A stretch of DNA of 7,979 nt from Methylorubrum extorquens (GTDB lineage: Bacteria; Pseudomonadota; Alphaproteobacteria; Rhizobiales; Beijerinckiaceae), in assembly GCA_019695455.1 (NCBI GenBank), contig JAEUAC010000367.1:1-7979 (forward strand). Direction: 5' to 3'. The notes beneath the pieces were generated by a model, which was given only the letters and a program-made list of their open reading frames with translations, did no database searches and was not told where the DNA came from. The translations under genes were made by a program, and so were the position numbers. Below, piece after piece: positions 1 to 5,719 of this stretch; the first letter of the stretch is position 1; every line of letters begins with the position of its first letter.

Positions 1-1
1 C

Positions 2-469
2 CATCGGCCGAAATTCCTCGTCGTCGTCGACGAGACGCCGGAATGCTCGCGCGCCATCCGGTTCGGCGAGCGCCGCTGCGCGCGCACTGGCACGCGGCTC
101 GTGATGCTGGGCGTGGTCGACCCGCCGGACAATTTCGAGTTCCTGGGCGTCGGCGACGCGCTCCGCGAGGAGGCCGAGGAGGAGGCGGAGTTCATCCTCT
201 CGTCCGGCGTCGCCCAGGCCCAGGCGGCGTCGCCCGGCCTCGAGCCGGAGCGGGTCGTGCGGGTCGGCGACAAGTCGGAGGCGATCCTCGCCCTCATCGA
301 GGAGGACCCGGACATCTCCTTCCTGGTCCTCGCCGCCGGGCTCGGCTCCTCCGGGCCGGGACCGCTCGTCTCCGCCATCGCGGGCAAGCTCGCCGCCACC
401 TTCCCCATCCCGGTCGTCATCGTTCCCGGCGACATCGCGGACGGGGCCATCGACGCCCTCGCGGGCTGA
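2..469 (+). CDS. Universal stress protein (UspA family), 5' end missing
   Basis: The gene is open at the left edge; 155 residues are visible in the frame starting at base 2, ending at TGA 467-469. The fragment begins just before the first beta strand (KFLVVVDETPE, with the Asp that usually contacts nucleotide at fragment residue 10), so only a short N-terminus is missing. An acidic helix (fragment residues 52-66) follows, then the conserved ERVVRVGD strand region (83-90), an ISFLVLAAG strand (105-113), and a glycine loop with the UspA ATP-binding spacing G-2x-G-9x-G at residues 115, 118 and 128. The residue after the last Gly is Lys rather than the usual Ser/Thr. The end (PIPVVIVPG) is the last strand of the fold. 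UspA proteins are cytoplasmic, often dimeric, and bind ATP or AMP under stress; the exact role here is unknown. An internal GTG at 101 would give a protein lacking the first strand and is rejected as the start. Confidence 0.88.
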   Translation, partial: HRPKFLVVVDETPECSRAIRFGERRCARTGTRLVMLGVVDPPDNFEFLGVGDALREEAEEEAEFILSSGVAQAQAASPGLEPERVVRVGDKSEAILALIEEDPDISFLVLAAGLGSSGPGPLVSAIAGKLAATFPIPVVIVPGDIADGAIDALAG

Positions 470-481
470 TCCGGCCGGCGC

Positions 482-505
482 CCGCGGCCGCAAGCCCGGC
501 CGCGG
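482..505 (+). terminator. GC-only inverted repeat after the stress-protein gene, possible terminator
   Basis: A perfect 9-bp stem (482-490 CCGCGGCCG pairs with 497-505 CGGCCGCGG) with a 6-base loop CAAGCC starts 13 bases after the stress-protein stop codon. No T-tract follows, so it is not a classical intrinsic terminator. It lies just upstream of the candidate nifU promoter, a position that fits termination or 3'-end protection of the upstream transcript. In such GC-rich DNA, chance stems are common, so the function is inferred from position and stem length only. Confidence 0.3.
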
Positions 506-520
506 CCCGCGCGCCGCGCG

Positions 521-549
521 CTTGTCCCGCGCCCGGCGCCATCCACATT
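521..549 (+). promoter_or_regulatory. Candidate sigma-70-type promoter for the nifU-lnt unit
   Basis: CTTGTC (521-526) resembles the alphaproteobacterial -35 CTTGAC. It is followed, after exactly 17 bases, by CACATT (544-549), a fair -10 match. This is the most promoter-like place in the only sizeable intergenic gap, and the -10 area is locally AT-richer than its surroundings. The predicted transcript start is near 555-557, giving a leader of about 45 bases before the nifU ATG. The call is based on spacing and similarity only; no transcript evidence is available. Confidence 0.45.
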
Positions 550-553
550 GGGG

Positions 554-577
554 CGGGAGCGGTGTAAGACGCTCCCG
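554..577 (+). promoter_or_regulatory. Stem-loop in the nifU leader
   Basis: CGGGAGCG (554-561) pairs perfectly with CGCTCCCG (570-577) around the 8-base loop GTGTAAGA. The structure begins almost at the transcript start predicted from the upstream promoter and ends 10 bases before the ribosome binding site. It could be a 5'-end stability hairpin or a dyad operator overlapping the start site. No T-tract follows, so a terminator or attenuator is less likely. No known riboswitch or regulator motif is recognised. Confidence 0.35.
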
Positions 578-587
578 ATCCTGCTTC

Positions 588-593
588 GAAAGG
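588..593 (+). promoter_or_regulatory. Ribosome binding site of the Fe-S carrier gene
   Basis: GAAAGG lies 6 bases before the ATG at 600. It settles the start: the same frame is open upstream to an ATG at 522, but that start has no such site, would add 26 residues of low-complexity Arg/Ser-rich sequence, and would begin inside the candidate promoter. Confidence 0.6.
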
Positions 594-599
594 CCCGCG

Positions 600-1166
600 A
601 TGTTCATCCAGACCGAGGCGACCCCGAACCCGGCGACCCTGAAGTTCCTGCCCGGATGCGTGGTGCTGCCCGAGGGGACGTTCGACGCGCCCGACGCCGC
701 CGCGGCCGAGGCGTCCCCGCTCGCCGCCCGGCTGTTCGCGATGCCCGACGTCTCCGGCGTCTTCCTGGGGCACGATTTCGTGACCGTGACCAAGGCCGCC
801 GGCGACTGGGCGCATCTGAAGCCCGCCATCCTCGGCGCCATCATGGAGCACTTCACGTCGGGCGCCCCCGTGCTGGCCTCCGGCGCCTCGACGACCGGCG
901 AGGTCGGGGGCGAGTTCTTCGACGACGCCGACATCGAGACCGTCGAGGCCATCAAGGAGCTGCTGGAGACGCGCGTCCGCCCGGCCGTGGCCTCCGACGG
1001 CGGCGACATCACGTTCAAGGGCTTCAAGGACGGCGTGGTCTACCTGAACATGCGCGGCTCCTGCGCGGGGTGCCCGTCTTCCACGGCGACCCTGAAGCAC
1101 GGCATCCAGAACCTCCTGACCCACTTCCTGCCCGACGTCCGCGAGGTCGAAGCCGTCGCGGCCTGA
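600..1166 (+). CDS. nifU: Nfu/NifU-type Fe-S cluster carrier protein
   Basis: This 188-residue protein is the two-domain Nfu scaffold/carrier found in alphaproteobacteria and mitochondria (NFU1 type). It binds an Fe-S cluster, probably 4Fe-4S between two subunits, and passes it to client enzymes in the cytoplasm. The N-terminal Nfu_N domain (about 1-88) opens with the hallmark FIQTEATPNPATLKFLPG. A linker of about 20 residues rich in Gly/Ser/Ala follows. The C-terminal NifU-like domain (about 113-185) has PAVASDGGDI and the cluster-binding CxxC at Cys155 and Cys158 (GSCAGCPSS). It is not the IscU-type NifU: there is no IscU domain. The name nifU is the usual annotation; nfu or nfuA would be more precise, and no link to nitrogen fixation is implied. 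It is the first gene after the candidate promoter and lies 7 bases before tsaB. Confidence 0.95.
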   Translation: MFIQTEATPNPATLKFLPGCVVLPEGTFDAPDAAAAEASPLAARLFAMPDVSGVFLGHDFVTVTKAAGDWAHLKPAILGAIMEHFTSGAPVLASGASTTGEVGGEFFDDADIETVEAIKELLETRVRPAVASDGGDITFKGFKDGVVYLNMRGSCAGCPSSTATLKHGIQNLLTHFLPDVREVEAVAA

Positions 1167-1173
1167 GGCCGGG

Positions 1174-1854
1174 ATGCGCGTCCTCGCGATCGACACCGCG
1201 CTCGCGCAATGCGCGGTCGCCATCGTCGAGACGGACGAGTTGGAGCCGGTCGCGGTCGAGATCCTGCCGCTGGAGCGGGGGCACGCCGAGGCGCTGCTGC
1301 CGATGCTGGAGCGGGTGTCGGCCGCCGCCGGCGGCTTCTCGGGCCTCGACCGGGTCGCCGTCACGGTCGGGCCGGGCTCGTTCACGGGCGTGCGGATCGG
1401 CGTCTCGGCCGCCCGGGCCGTCGGACTCGCGACGGGGGTGCCGGTCGTCGGCGTCACGACGCTCTCGGCCCTCATGGCGCCCGTGGTCGCGTTCCCGCGC
1501 GCCCGCCTCGTCGTCGCGGCCATCGACGCGCGGGGCGGCCGGGTCTTCGCCCAGGCCGTCGCCCCGAACGGGCGCACCATCATCCAGCCGGGCATCCTGA
1601 CGATCCGCGAGATCGTCCGCGCGCTCGGCTCGGCGGGCGTGCTCGTCCTCGGCCCGGGCGCGCCGGCGCTCGCGAGCGAGGCCTGGTCGGTCGGCCTGGA
1701 CGTGCGGCTGCACGACGGCTCGCCCCTGCCGGACATCGGCTGGGTCGCCCGGCTCGGCGCCGCCGCCCGGCCCGGGGAGGCGCTGCCGAAGCCGCTCTAC
1801 CTCGCGTCCCCGGACGCCCGTCCGCAGGACGCGGCCCGGCTCCCCCGCGCCTGA
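1174..1854 (+). CDS. tsaB: tRNA N6-threonylcarbamoyladenosine (t6A) biosynthesis protein TsaB
   Basis: A 226-residue ASKHA-fold protein of normal family length. TsaB is the non-catalytic partner that dimerises with TsaD, and with TsaE transfers threonylcarbamoyl to A37 of tRNAs reading ANN codons. The opening strand MRVLAIDTALAQCAVA (1-16) is the typical TsaB start. The family signature VGPGSFTGVRIG is at residues 65-76, followed by the RAVGLATGVPVVGVTTL segment. The DARGGRVFAQ strand (118-127) matches the DAR-x-EVY region, and the end YLASPDARPQ (209-218) matches the conserved YLR-PDAKPQ tail. The start ATG has TGAGG five bases upstream, overlapping the nifU stop. The other t6A genes (tsaD, tsaE, tsaC) are not in the window. 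The next gene, rimI, lies 10 bases downstream, a common pairing with tsaB in bacteria. Confidence 0.95.
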   Translation: MRVLAIDTALAQCAVAIVETDELEPVAVEILPLERGHAEALLPMLERVSAAAGGFSGLDRVAVTVGPGSFTGVRIGVSAARAVGLATGVPVVGVTTLSALMAPVVAFPRARLVVAAIDARGGRVFAQAVAPNGRTIIQPGILTIREIVRALGSAGVLVLGPGAPALASEAWSVGLDVRLHDGSPLPDIGWVARLGAAARPGEALPKPLYLASPDARPQDAARLPRA

Positions 1855-1864
1855 GCCGGCGCGC

Positions 1865-2377
1865 GTGAGCCTGCTGGACCTGCTCGGCCTCGGACGGCCT
1901 CCGACCGCCCGGATCGAGCCGGCCCGGCCGGACCATGCCGAGCGCCTGGCCTCCATCCATGCGGGCGCCTTCGCGCGGCCCTGGGACGCGGGCGACTTCG
2001 AGGGCTTCCTGATCGACCGGAGCGTCAGGGTGGACGCGCTCTTCGTCGGGCGCGATCCCGAGCCGGACGGGTTCGTCGTCTCCCGACAGGCGGCCGACGA
2101 GGCCGAGATCCTGTCGCTGGCGCTGGCGCGCTCCGCGCGGGGCCGGGGCCATGCCGACCTTCTCCTGCGCCGCCACCTCGCGACGCTGGCGAACGCGGGC
2201 GTCGCGACCGTCCATCTCGAGGTGGAGGAGGGGAACGCGCCCGCCATCCGGCTCTACGGCCGCTGCGGCTTCGTGCAGTCCGGCCGCCGGCCCGACTACT
2301 ACGCCCGCCCGGACGGCACCCGCGCCTCGGCCCTCTCCATGAGCGCGTCGCTGTCCGACGGTCCGTCCGGTCGATGA
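1865..2377 (+). CDS. rimI: Ribosomal-protein-alanine N-acetyltransferase RimI (GNAT family)
   Basis: A 170-residue GNAT acetyltransferase starting at GTG 1865. RimI acetylates the N-terminal alanine of ribosomal protein S18 from acetyl-CoA. The core runs from about residue 15 to 155. It includes the HAGAFARPWDAGDF region (32-45), the AEILSLALA strand (80-88), the acetyl-CoA pyrophosphate loop ARGRGHA (91-97), and HLEVEEGNAPAIRLYGRCGF (117-136). Glu119 and Tyr131 sit where RimI has its catalytic Glu and Tyr. RRPDYYARPDG (141-151) matches the conserved RR-YY substrate region. There is no clear Shine-Dalgarno before the GTG, so initiation may rely on coupling with tsaB. The last four bases (ATGA 2374-2377) are shared with the acyltransferase start. 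The position right after tsaB supports RimI over a generic GNAT, though the actual substrate is unproven. Confidence 0.9.
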   Translation: MSLLDLLGLGRPPTARIEPARPDHAERLASIHAGAFARPWDAGDFEGFLIDRSVRVDALFVGRDPEPDGFVVSRQAADEAEILSLALARSARGRGHADLLLRRHLATLANAGVATVHLEVEEGNAPAIRLYGRCGFVQSGRRPDYYARPDGTRASALSMSASLSDGPSGR

Positions 2378-3249
2378 CGCATGGCGGCCTCTCGGTCCGG
2401 ATCGCCGTGCTGGCCGCGACGGCCGCGATCCTGGTGCCGGCCCAGTGGCTCGCGCTCCGCACCGGGTCGACCCTCGCGGGCCGCATCCCGATCCTCCTGC
2501 ATCGGCTGTTCCTGCGCCTGTTCCGGATCCGCGTGACGGTCCGCGGCGCGCCGCCCCCCCGGAACGCCCCCGTCCTCGTCCTGTCGAACCACGTCTCGTG
2601 GCTCGACATCCCGGTGCTCGCGAGCCTGCGGCCGCTCTCGTTCGTGGCCAAGCAGGAGATCGCCGGCTGGCCGCTCTTCGGCGTGGGCGCAAAGCTGCAG
2701 CGCTCGATCTTCCTCGACCGGTCGCGCAAGGCCGCGACCGGCACGGCCAACGCGGAGATGGCGGGGCGTCTCGCCCGCGGCGAGGCGATCGTCCTCTTCC
2801 CCGAGGGCACGACCGGCGACGGCAACCGCGTCCTGCCGTTCCGCTCCTCGCTCGTGGGCGCGGCCCGGGCGGCGCTCGACGCGACGGGCGGCGCGCCCAT
2901 CACGCTGCAGCCGCTCGCCATCACGTACACGGCCCGCGCGGGCCTGCCCCTGACGCGGCGCGACCGGCCGGCCATCGCCTGGTACGGCGACATGGAGCTC
3001 GCCCCGCACGCGGTCGCCTTCGTGCAGGGCGGTCCGCTCGACGTCGTGGTGACCTGGGCCGCCCCCATCCCGTTCGGGCCCGGCAGCGACCGCAAGCGCG
3101 CCGCGGTCGCGGCCGAGGCGGCCGTCCGCGCGGCCGTGCGGGAGGCGCATGGCCCCGCGCAGGGTCGCGTCGGAGCTATTCTCTCCGGCGCCGCGAGCGA
3201 TTATGAGGGAGCGAGGCCCGAATCCGGGCCGGGACGCGGGATCTCGTGA
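2374..3249 (+). CDS. plsC: Lysophospholipid/lyso-ornithine-lipid acyltransferase (PlsC/OlsA family)
   Basis: A 291-residue inner-membrane acyltransferase that moves a fatty acyl chain onto a lyso-lipid. A hydrophobic N-terminal anchor spans about residues 8-29. Motif I is NHVSWLD (72-78), with catalytic His73 and Asp78 in HX4D spacing. FLDRSR (113-118) is motif II and FPEGTTG (142-148) motif III; a Pro-containing ITLQPLAITY (176-185) fits motif IV. In related Rhizobiales the acyltransferase beside miaB is often OlsA, which finishes ornithine lipids, so the substrate may be lyso-ornithine lipid rather than lysophosphatidic acid; the sequence alone cannot decide. The start ATG overlaps the rimI stop (ATGA). 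The last 34 or so residues (258-291) lie beyond the usual fold, are rich in Gly, Ala and Ser, and are encoded by sequence that looks like a former intergenic leader of miaB. A C7 run lies at codons 61-63. Confidence 0.88.
   Translation: MTHGGLSVRIAVLAATAAILVPAQWLALRTGSTLAGRIPILLHRLFLRLFRIRVTVRGAPPPRNAPVLVLSNHVSWLDIPVLASLRPLSFVAKQEIAGWPLFGVGAKLQRSIFLDRSRKAATGTANAEMAGRLARGEAIVLFPEGTTGDGNRVLPFRSSLVGAARAALDATGGAPITLQPLAITYTARAGLPLTRRDRPAIAWYGDMELAPHAVAFVQGGPLDVVVTWAAPIPFGPGSDRKRAAVAAEAAVRAAVREAHGPAQGRVGAILSGAASDYEGARPESGPGRGIS
3215..3230 (+). promoter_or_regulatory. Hairpin just upstream of the miaB start
   Basis: GGCCCG (3215-3220) pairs perfectly with CGGGCC (3225-3230) around the tetraloop AATC. 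It ends 15 bases before the miaB GTG and lies within the final codons of the acyltransferase gene. A stem here could influence ribosome access or coupling between the two genes. It is short and all G/C, so chance cannot be excluded. Confidence 0.25.
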
Positions 3250-4613
3250 AGAAGGCCTTCATCAAGTCCTACGGCTGCCAGATGAACGTCTACGATTCCG
3301 GCCGGATGGCGGACGTGATGGCGGCGGAAGGCTACGGGGAGGCGACGACGCCCGAGGAGGCGGACCTCGTCATCCTGAACACGTGCCACATCCGCGAGCG
3401 GGCGGCCGAGAAGGTCTATTCGGAGCTCGGTCGCCTGAACGTGATGAAGCGCGAGCGCGCGGCCGAGGGACGCGAGACGCGCGTCGTGGTGGCGGGCTGC
3501 GTCGCCCAGGCCGAGGGTCGCGAGATCGTGCGCCGGGCCCCGGTCGTCGACGCCGTGGTCGGGCCGGGCGGCTACCACCGCCTGCCGGCGCTGCTCCGCG
3601 AGGCCGAGACCCGGCCGGGCGCCGTCGACGCCGAGTTCGACCAGGTCGAGAAGTTCGCCGCCCTGCCCCGGCCCTCGCCGGAGCGGATCCGGCGCGGCGT
3701 GTCGGCCTTCCTCACGGTGCAGGAAGGCTGCGACAAGTTCTGCGCCTTCTGCGTCGTGCCCTATACGCGGGGCGCCGAGATGTCCCGGCCGGTCGCGGCC
3801 CTGCTGGAGGAGGCTCGCGGCCTCCTCGCGTCCGGCGTGCGCGAGCTCACGCTGATCGGCCAGAACGTGAACGCCTACCACGGCGAGGGGCCGGACGGCC
3901 GCGCCTGGTCGCTCGCGCGCCTCCTCGAGGCGCTGGCCGGCCTCCCGGGCGTCGCCCGGCTCCGCTACACGACGAGCCACCCGCTCGACATGACGGACGA
4001 CCTCCTGGCGGCGCACGCCGCCATCCCGGCGCTGATGCCCTACCTCCACCTGCCCGTGCAGGCCGGGTCGGACCGGATCCTGAAGGCCATGAACCGGCGC
4101 CACGACGCGGCGACCTACCGGCGGCTGATCGACCGCATCCGGGCCGCGCGCCCGGACATGGCGCTCTCGTCCGACTTCATCGTCGGCTTCCCGGGCGAGA
4201 CGGAGGCCGATTTCGAGGCCACGATGCAGCTCGTGCGCGACGTCGGCTTCGCGGCCTCCTTCTCGTTCAAGTACTCGCCCCGGCCGGGCACGCCGGCGGC
4301 GGACGCCGCCGGGCAGGTGCCCGCGGCCGTCATGGACGCGCGCCTCCAGGTCCTTCAGGCCCAGCTCGAGATCGACCGCCAGCGCCACATGCGGGCCATG
4401 GTCGGCCGGACGACGTCCGTCCTGATCGAGCGGGCCGGACGCCATCCGGGCCAGCTCACGGGCAAGACGCCCTACCTGCACCAGGTCCAGGCGACCGGGC
4501 TCGCGGCCGCGATCGGCGACGTCGTCGCCGTCCGGGTGACGGAGACGGCGCCCAACAGCCTTTTCGCCGAGGCCGTCCTGGCCGGCGGCGACGCCGGCCG
4601 CGAGGCCGCGTGA
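3246..4613 (+). CDS. miaB: tRNA-2-methylthio-N6-dimethylallyladenosine synthase MiaB
   Basis: A 455-residue radical-SAM methylthiotransferase of standard length. It converts i6A37 to ms2i6A37 in tRNAs reading UNN codons, using two 4Fe-4S clusters and S-adenosylmethionine. The UPF0004 domain (about 1-125) carries the three auxiliary-cluster cysteines Cys11 (KSYGCQMN), Cys47 (LNTCHIRERA) and Cys85 (VAGCVAQAEG). The radical-SAM domain (about 150-375) has the CxxxCxxC triad Cys162, Cys166 and Cys169 (GCDKFCAFC), followed by VVPYTRG, and further on LIGQNVNAY, YLHLPVQAGSD and SDFIVGFPGET. The C-terminal TRAM domain (about 382-445) binds tRNA. MQMNVYDS-type wording (CQMNVYDSGRM) separates MiaB from MtaB and RimO. 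The start is GTG 3246, sharing GTGA with the acyltransferase stop. No strong Shine-Dalgarno is seen, so translational coupling is likely. The upstream ATG at 3203 is out of frame. Confidence 0.97.
   Translation: MKKAFIKSYGCQMNVYDSGRMADVMAAEGYGEATTPEEADLVILNTCHIRERAAEKVYSELGRLNVMKRERAAEGRETRVVVAGCVAQAEGREIVRRAPVVDAVVGPGGYHRLPALLREAETRPGAVDAEFDQVEKFAALPRPSPERIRRGVSAFLTVQEGCDKFCAFCVVPYTRGAEMSRPVAALLEEARGLLASGVRELTLIGQNVNAYHGEGPDGRAWSLARLLEALAGLPGVARLRYTTSHPLDMTDDLLAAHAAIPALMPYLHLPVQAGSDRILKAMNRRHDAATYRRLIDRIRAARPDMALSSDFIVGFPGETEADFEATMQLVRDVGFAASFSFKYSPRPGTPAADAAGQVPAAVMDARLQVLQAQLEIDRQRHMRAMVGRTTSVLIERAGRHPGQLTGKTPYLHQVQATGLAAAIGDVVAVRVTETAPNSLFAEAVLAGGDAGREAA
4580..4599 (+). promoter_or_regulatory. 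Perfect 8-bp hairpin with a GNRA tetraloop at the end of miaB
   Basis: GGCCGGCG (4580-4587) pairs perfectly with CGCCGGCC (4592-4599) around GCGA, a member of the very stable GNRA tetraloop class. It encodes ordinary MiaB tail residues, ends 11 bases before the miaB stop codon and 28 bases before the phoH start. There is no T-tract. A role in RNA stability, processing or ribosome pausing between miaB and phoH is only inferred. Confidence 0.35.
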
Positions 4614-4617
4614 GGAG
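4613..4617 (+). promoter_or_regulatory. Ribosome binding site of phoH
   Basis: AGGAG uses the last base of the miaB stop codon and lies 10 bases before ATG 4628. It is the best Shine-Dalgarno match in the unit. It fixes the phoH start within a frame that has no stop for a long way upstream, because that frame is also open beneath miaB. It suggests phoH can be initiated partly independently of miaB translation. Confidence 0.6.
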
Positions 4618-4627
4618 ACCTTCCCCG

Positions 4628-5719
4628 ATGCGGCCCATCAGCGGCGGCCCACGCGGCCGCGACACGTCGTTCGGCGGCGGAGAACCGCTCGCGGCGGCCG
4701 ACGCCGTGCCCGGCATCGCCGAGGATTCCGAGATCGCGCTCACCTTCGAGGACAACCGGCTCGCCGGGCTCGTCTTCGGCCATTACGACCAGAACCTCGC
4801 CCACATGGAGCGGCGGCTCGGCGTCATGCTGAACGCGCTCGGGAACCGGGTCGTCGTGAAGGGCGATCCCGACGCGACCTCCCGGGCGCGCCGCGTGTTG
4901 GAACGGCTCTACGAGCGCGTCACGGTCGAGGGCGCCCTGACGCTCGGCGACGTCGACGGCCTCATCCAGGAAAGCGGCCTCCAGGGCAGCCTGTTCGGGC
5001 CGGCCGAGACCGGGCCGGCGGCGCCGGCCGCCTTCGAGCACATCGCGACCCGCAAGCGCGGGCCCGTGCGGGCGCGCAACGCCGCGCAGGACGCCTACCT
5101 GAAGGCGCTGCGGGCGCACGAGCTCGTCTTCGCGGACGGACCGGCCGGCACGGGCAAGACCTGGCTGGCGGTCGGCTACGCCGTGTCGCTCCTCGAGAGC
5201 GGCCGGGCGGACAAGCTCGTCCTGTCGCGGCCGGCCGTCGAGGCGGGCGAGCGGCTGGGCTTCCTGCCCGGCGACATGCGCGACAAGGTCGATCCCTACC
5301 TGCGGCCGATCTACGACGCGCTGCACGACTTCATGGAGACCCGCCACGTCGAGCGGGCGCTCCAGACCGGCATCATCGAGATCGCGCCGCTCGCCTTCAT
5401 GCGGGGCCGCACGCTGTCCAACGCCGTGGTCCTCCTGGACGAGGCGCAGAACACCACCTCCATGCAGATGAAGATGTTCCTGACGCGCCTCGGCGAGGGC
5501 TCGCGCATGATCATCAACGGCGACCCGACGCAGATCGACCTGCCGCCCGGCCAGCGCTCCGGCCTCGTCGAGGCCGTCCGCATCCTGGAGGGCGTCGAGG
5601 GCATCGCCCGCGTGCGCTTCGCCGAGGCCGACGTGGTGCGGCACGACCTCGTGCGGCGGATCGTGACCGCCTACGAGGCGCAGACCCGCGTCGCGCCGCC
5701 GCCGGAACGGCCCGCGTGA
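4628..5719 (+). CDS. phoH: PhoH-like P-loop ATPase (YbeZ)
   Basis: A 363-residue cytoplasmic ATPase of the PhoH/YbeZ type, usually the functional partner of the rRNA-processing protein YbeY encoded next. The N-terminal segment (about 1-34) is low in conserved features. An N-terminal domain (about 35-120) includes NRLAGLVFGHYDQNLAHMERRL and GNRVVVKGD, resembling a small nucleic-acid-binding domain seen in this family. The PhoH domain (about 145-352) has Walker A GPAGTGKT (171-178), the family block SRPAVEAGERLGFLPGDM (200-217), Walker B VVLLDEAQN (267-275), and NGDPTQIDLP (297-306). The exact biochemical role is unsettled in the family; RNA-linked ATPase or helicase-like activity has been proposed. 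The start ATG 4628 has a good ribosome binding site. The last four bases (GTGA) are shared with ybeY. Despite the name, no phosphate regulation is implied: no Pho box was seen. Confidence 0.95.
   Translation: MRPISGGPRGRDTSFGGGEPLAAADAVPGIAEDSEIALTFEDNRLAGLVFGHYDQNLAHMERRLGVMLNALGNRVVVKGDPDATSRARRVLERLYERVTVEGALTLGDVDGLIQESGLQGSLFGPAETGPAAPAAFEHIATRKRGPVRARNAAQDAYLKALRAHELVFADGPAGTGKTWLAVGYAVSLLESGRADKLVLSRPAVEAGERLGFLPGDMRDKVDPYLRPIYDALHDFMETRHVERALQTGIIEIAPLAFMRGRTLSNAVVLLDEAQNTTSMQMKMFLTRLGEGSRMIINGDPTQIDLPPGQRSGLVEAVRILEGVEGIARVRFAEADVVRHDLVRRIVTAYEAQTRVAPPPERPA

Noticed and set aside
522..599. Upstream ATG (522) giving nifU 26 extra N-terminal residues
   Set aside because: The added residues are low complexity and the start would overlap the candidate promoter. 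The family begins at FIQTEATPNP, and GAAAGG is placed for ATG 600.
417..3150. Several long antisense frames (417-1736, 1024-2247, 1580-2692, 2025-3095, 2299-3150)
   Set aside because: They are antisense to nifU, tsaB, rimI and plsC, with Arg/Ala/Gly-rich low-complexity translations and no recognisable domains. Stop codons are rare by composition in this DNA.
3177..3182. TATTCT as a -10 element for a miaB promoter
   Set aside because: At 17 bases spacing the upstream hexamer (CCCCGC) bears no resemblance to a -35. The short A/T patch alone is not enough to call a promoter, though it is noted in the tail finding.
3149..4627. A second reading frame (+2) open through nearly all of miaB and joined to the true phoH frame, suggesting an 856-residue fusion protein
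   Set aside because: The upstream part is Arg/Gly/Pro-rich shadow sequence typical of high-GC alternate frames. It matches no family, while the miaB frame has every MiaB motif. PhoH starts at 4628 with a good ribosome binding site.
4628..5719. PhoH name taken as a sign of phosphate regulation
   Set aside because: The protein is the YbeZ type beside ybeY, and no Pho-box repeats were seen upstream.
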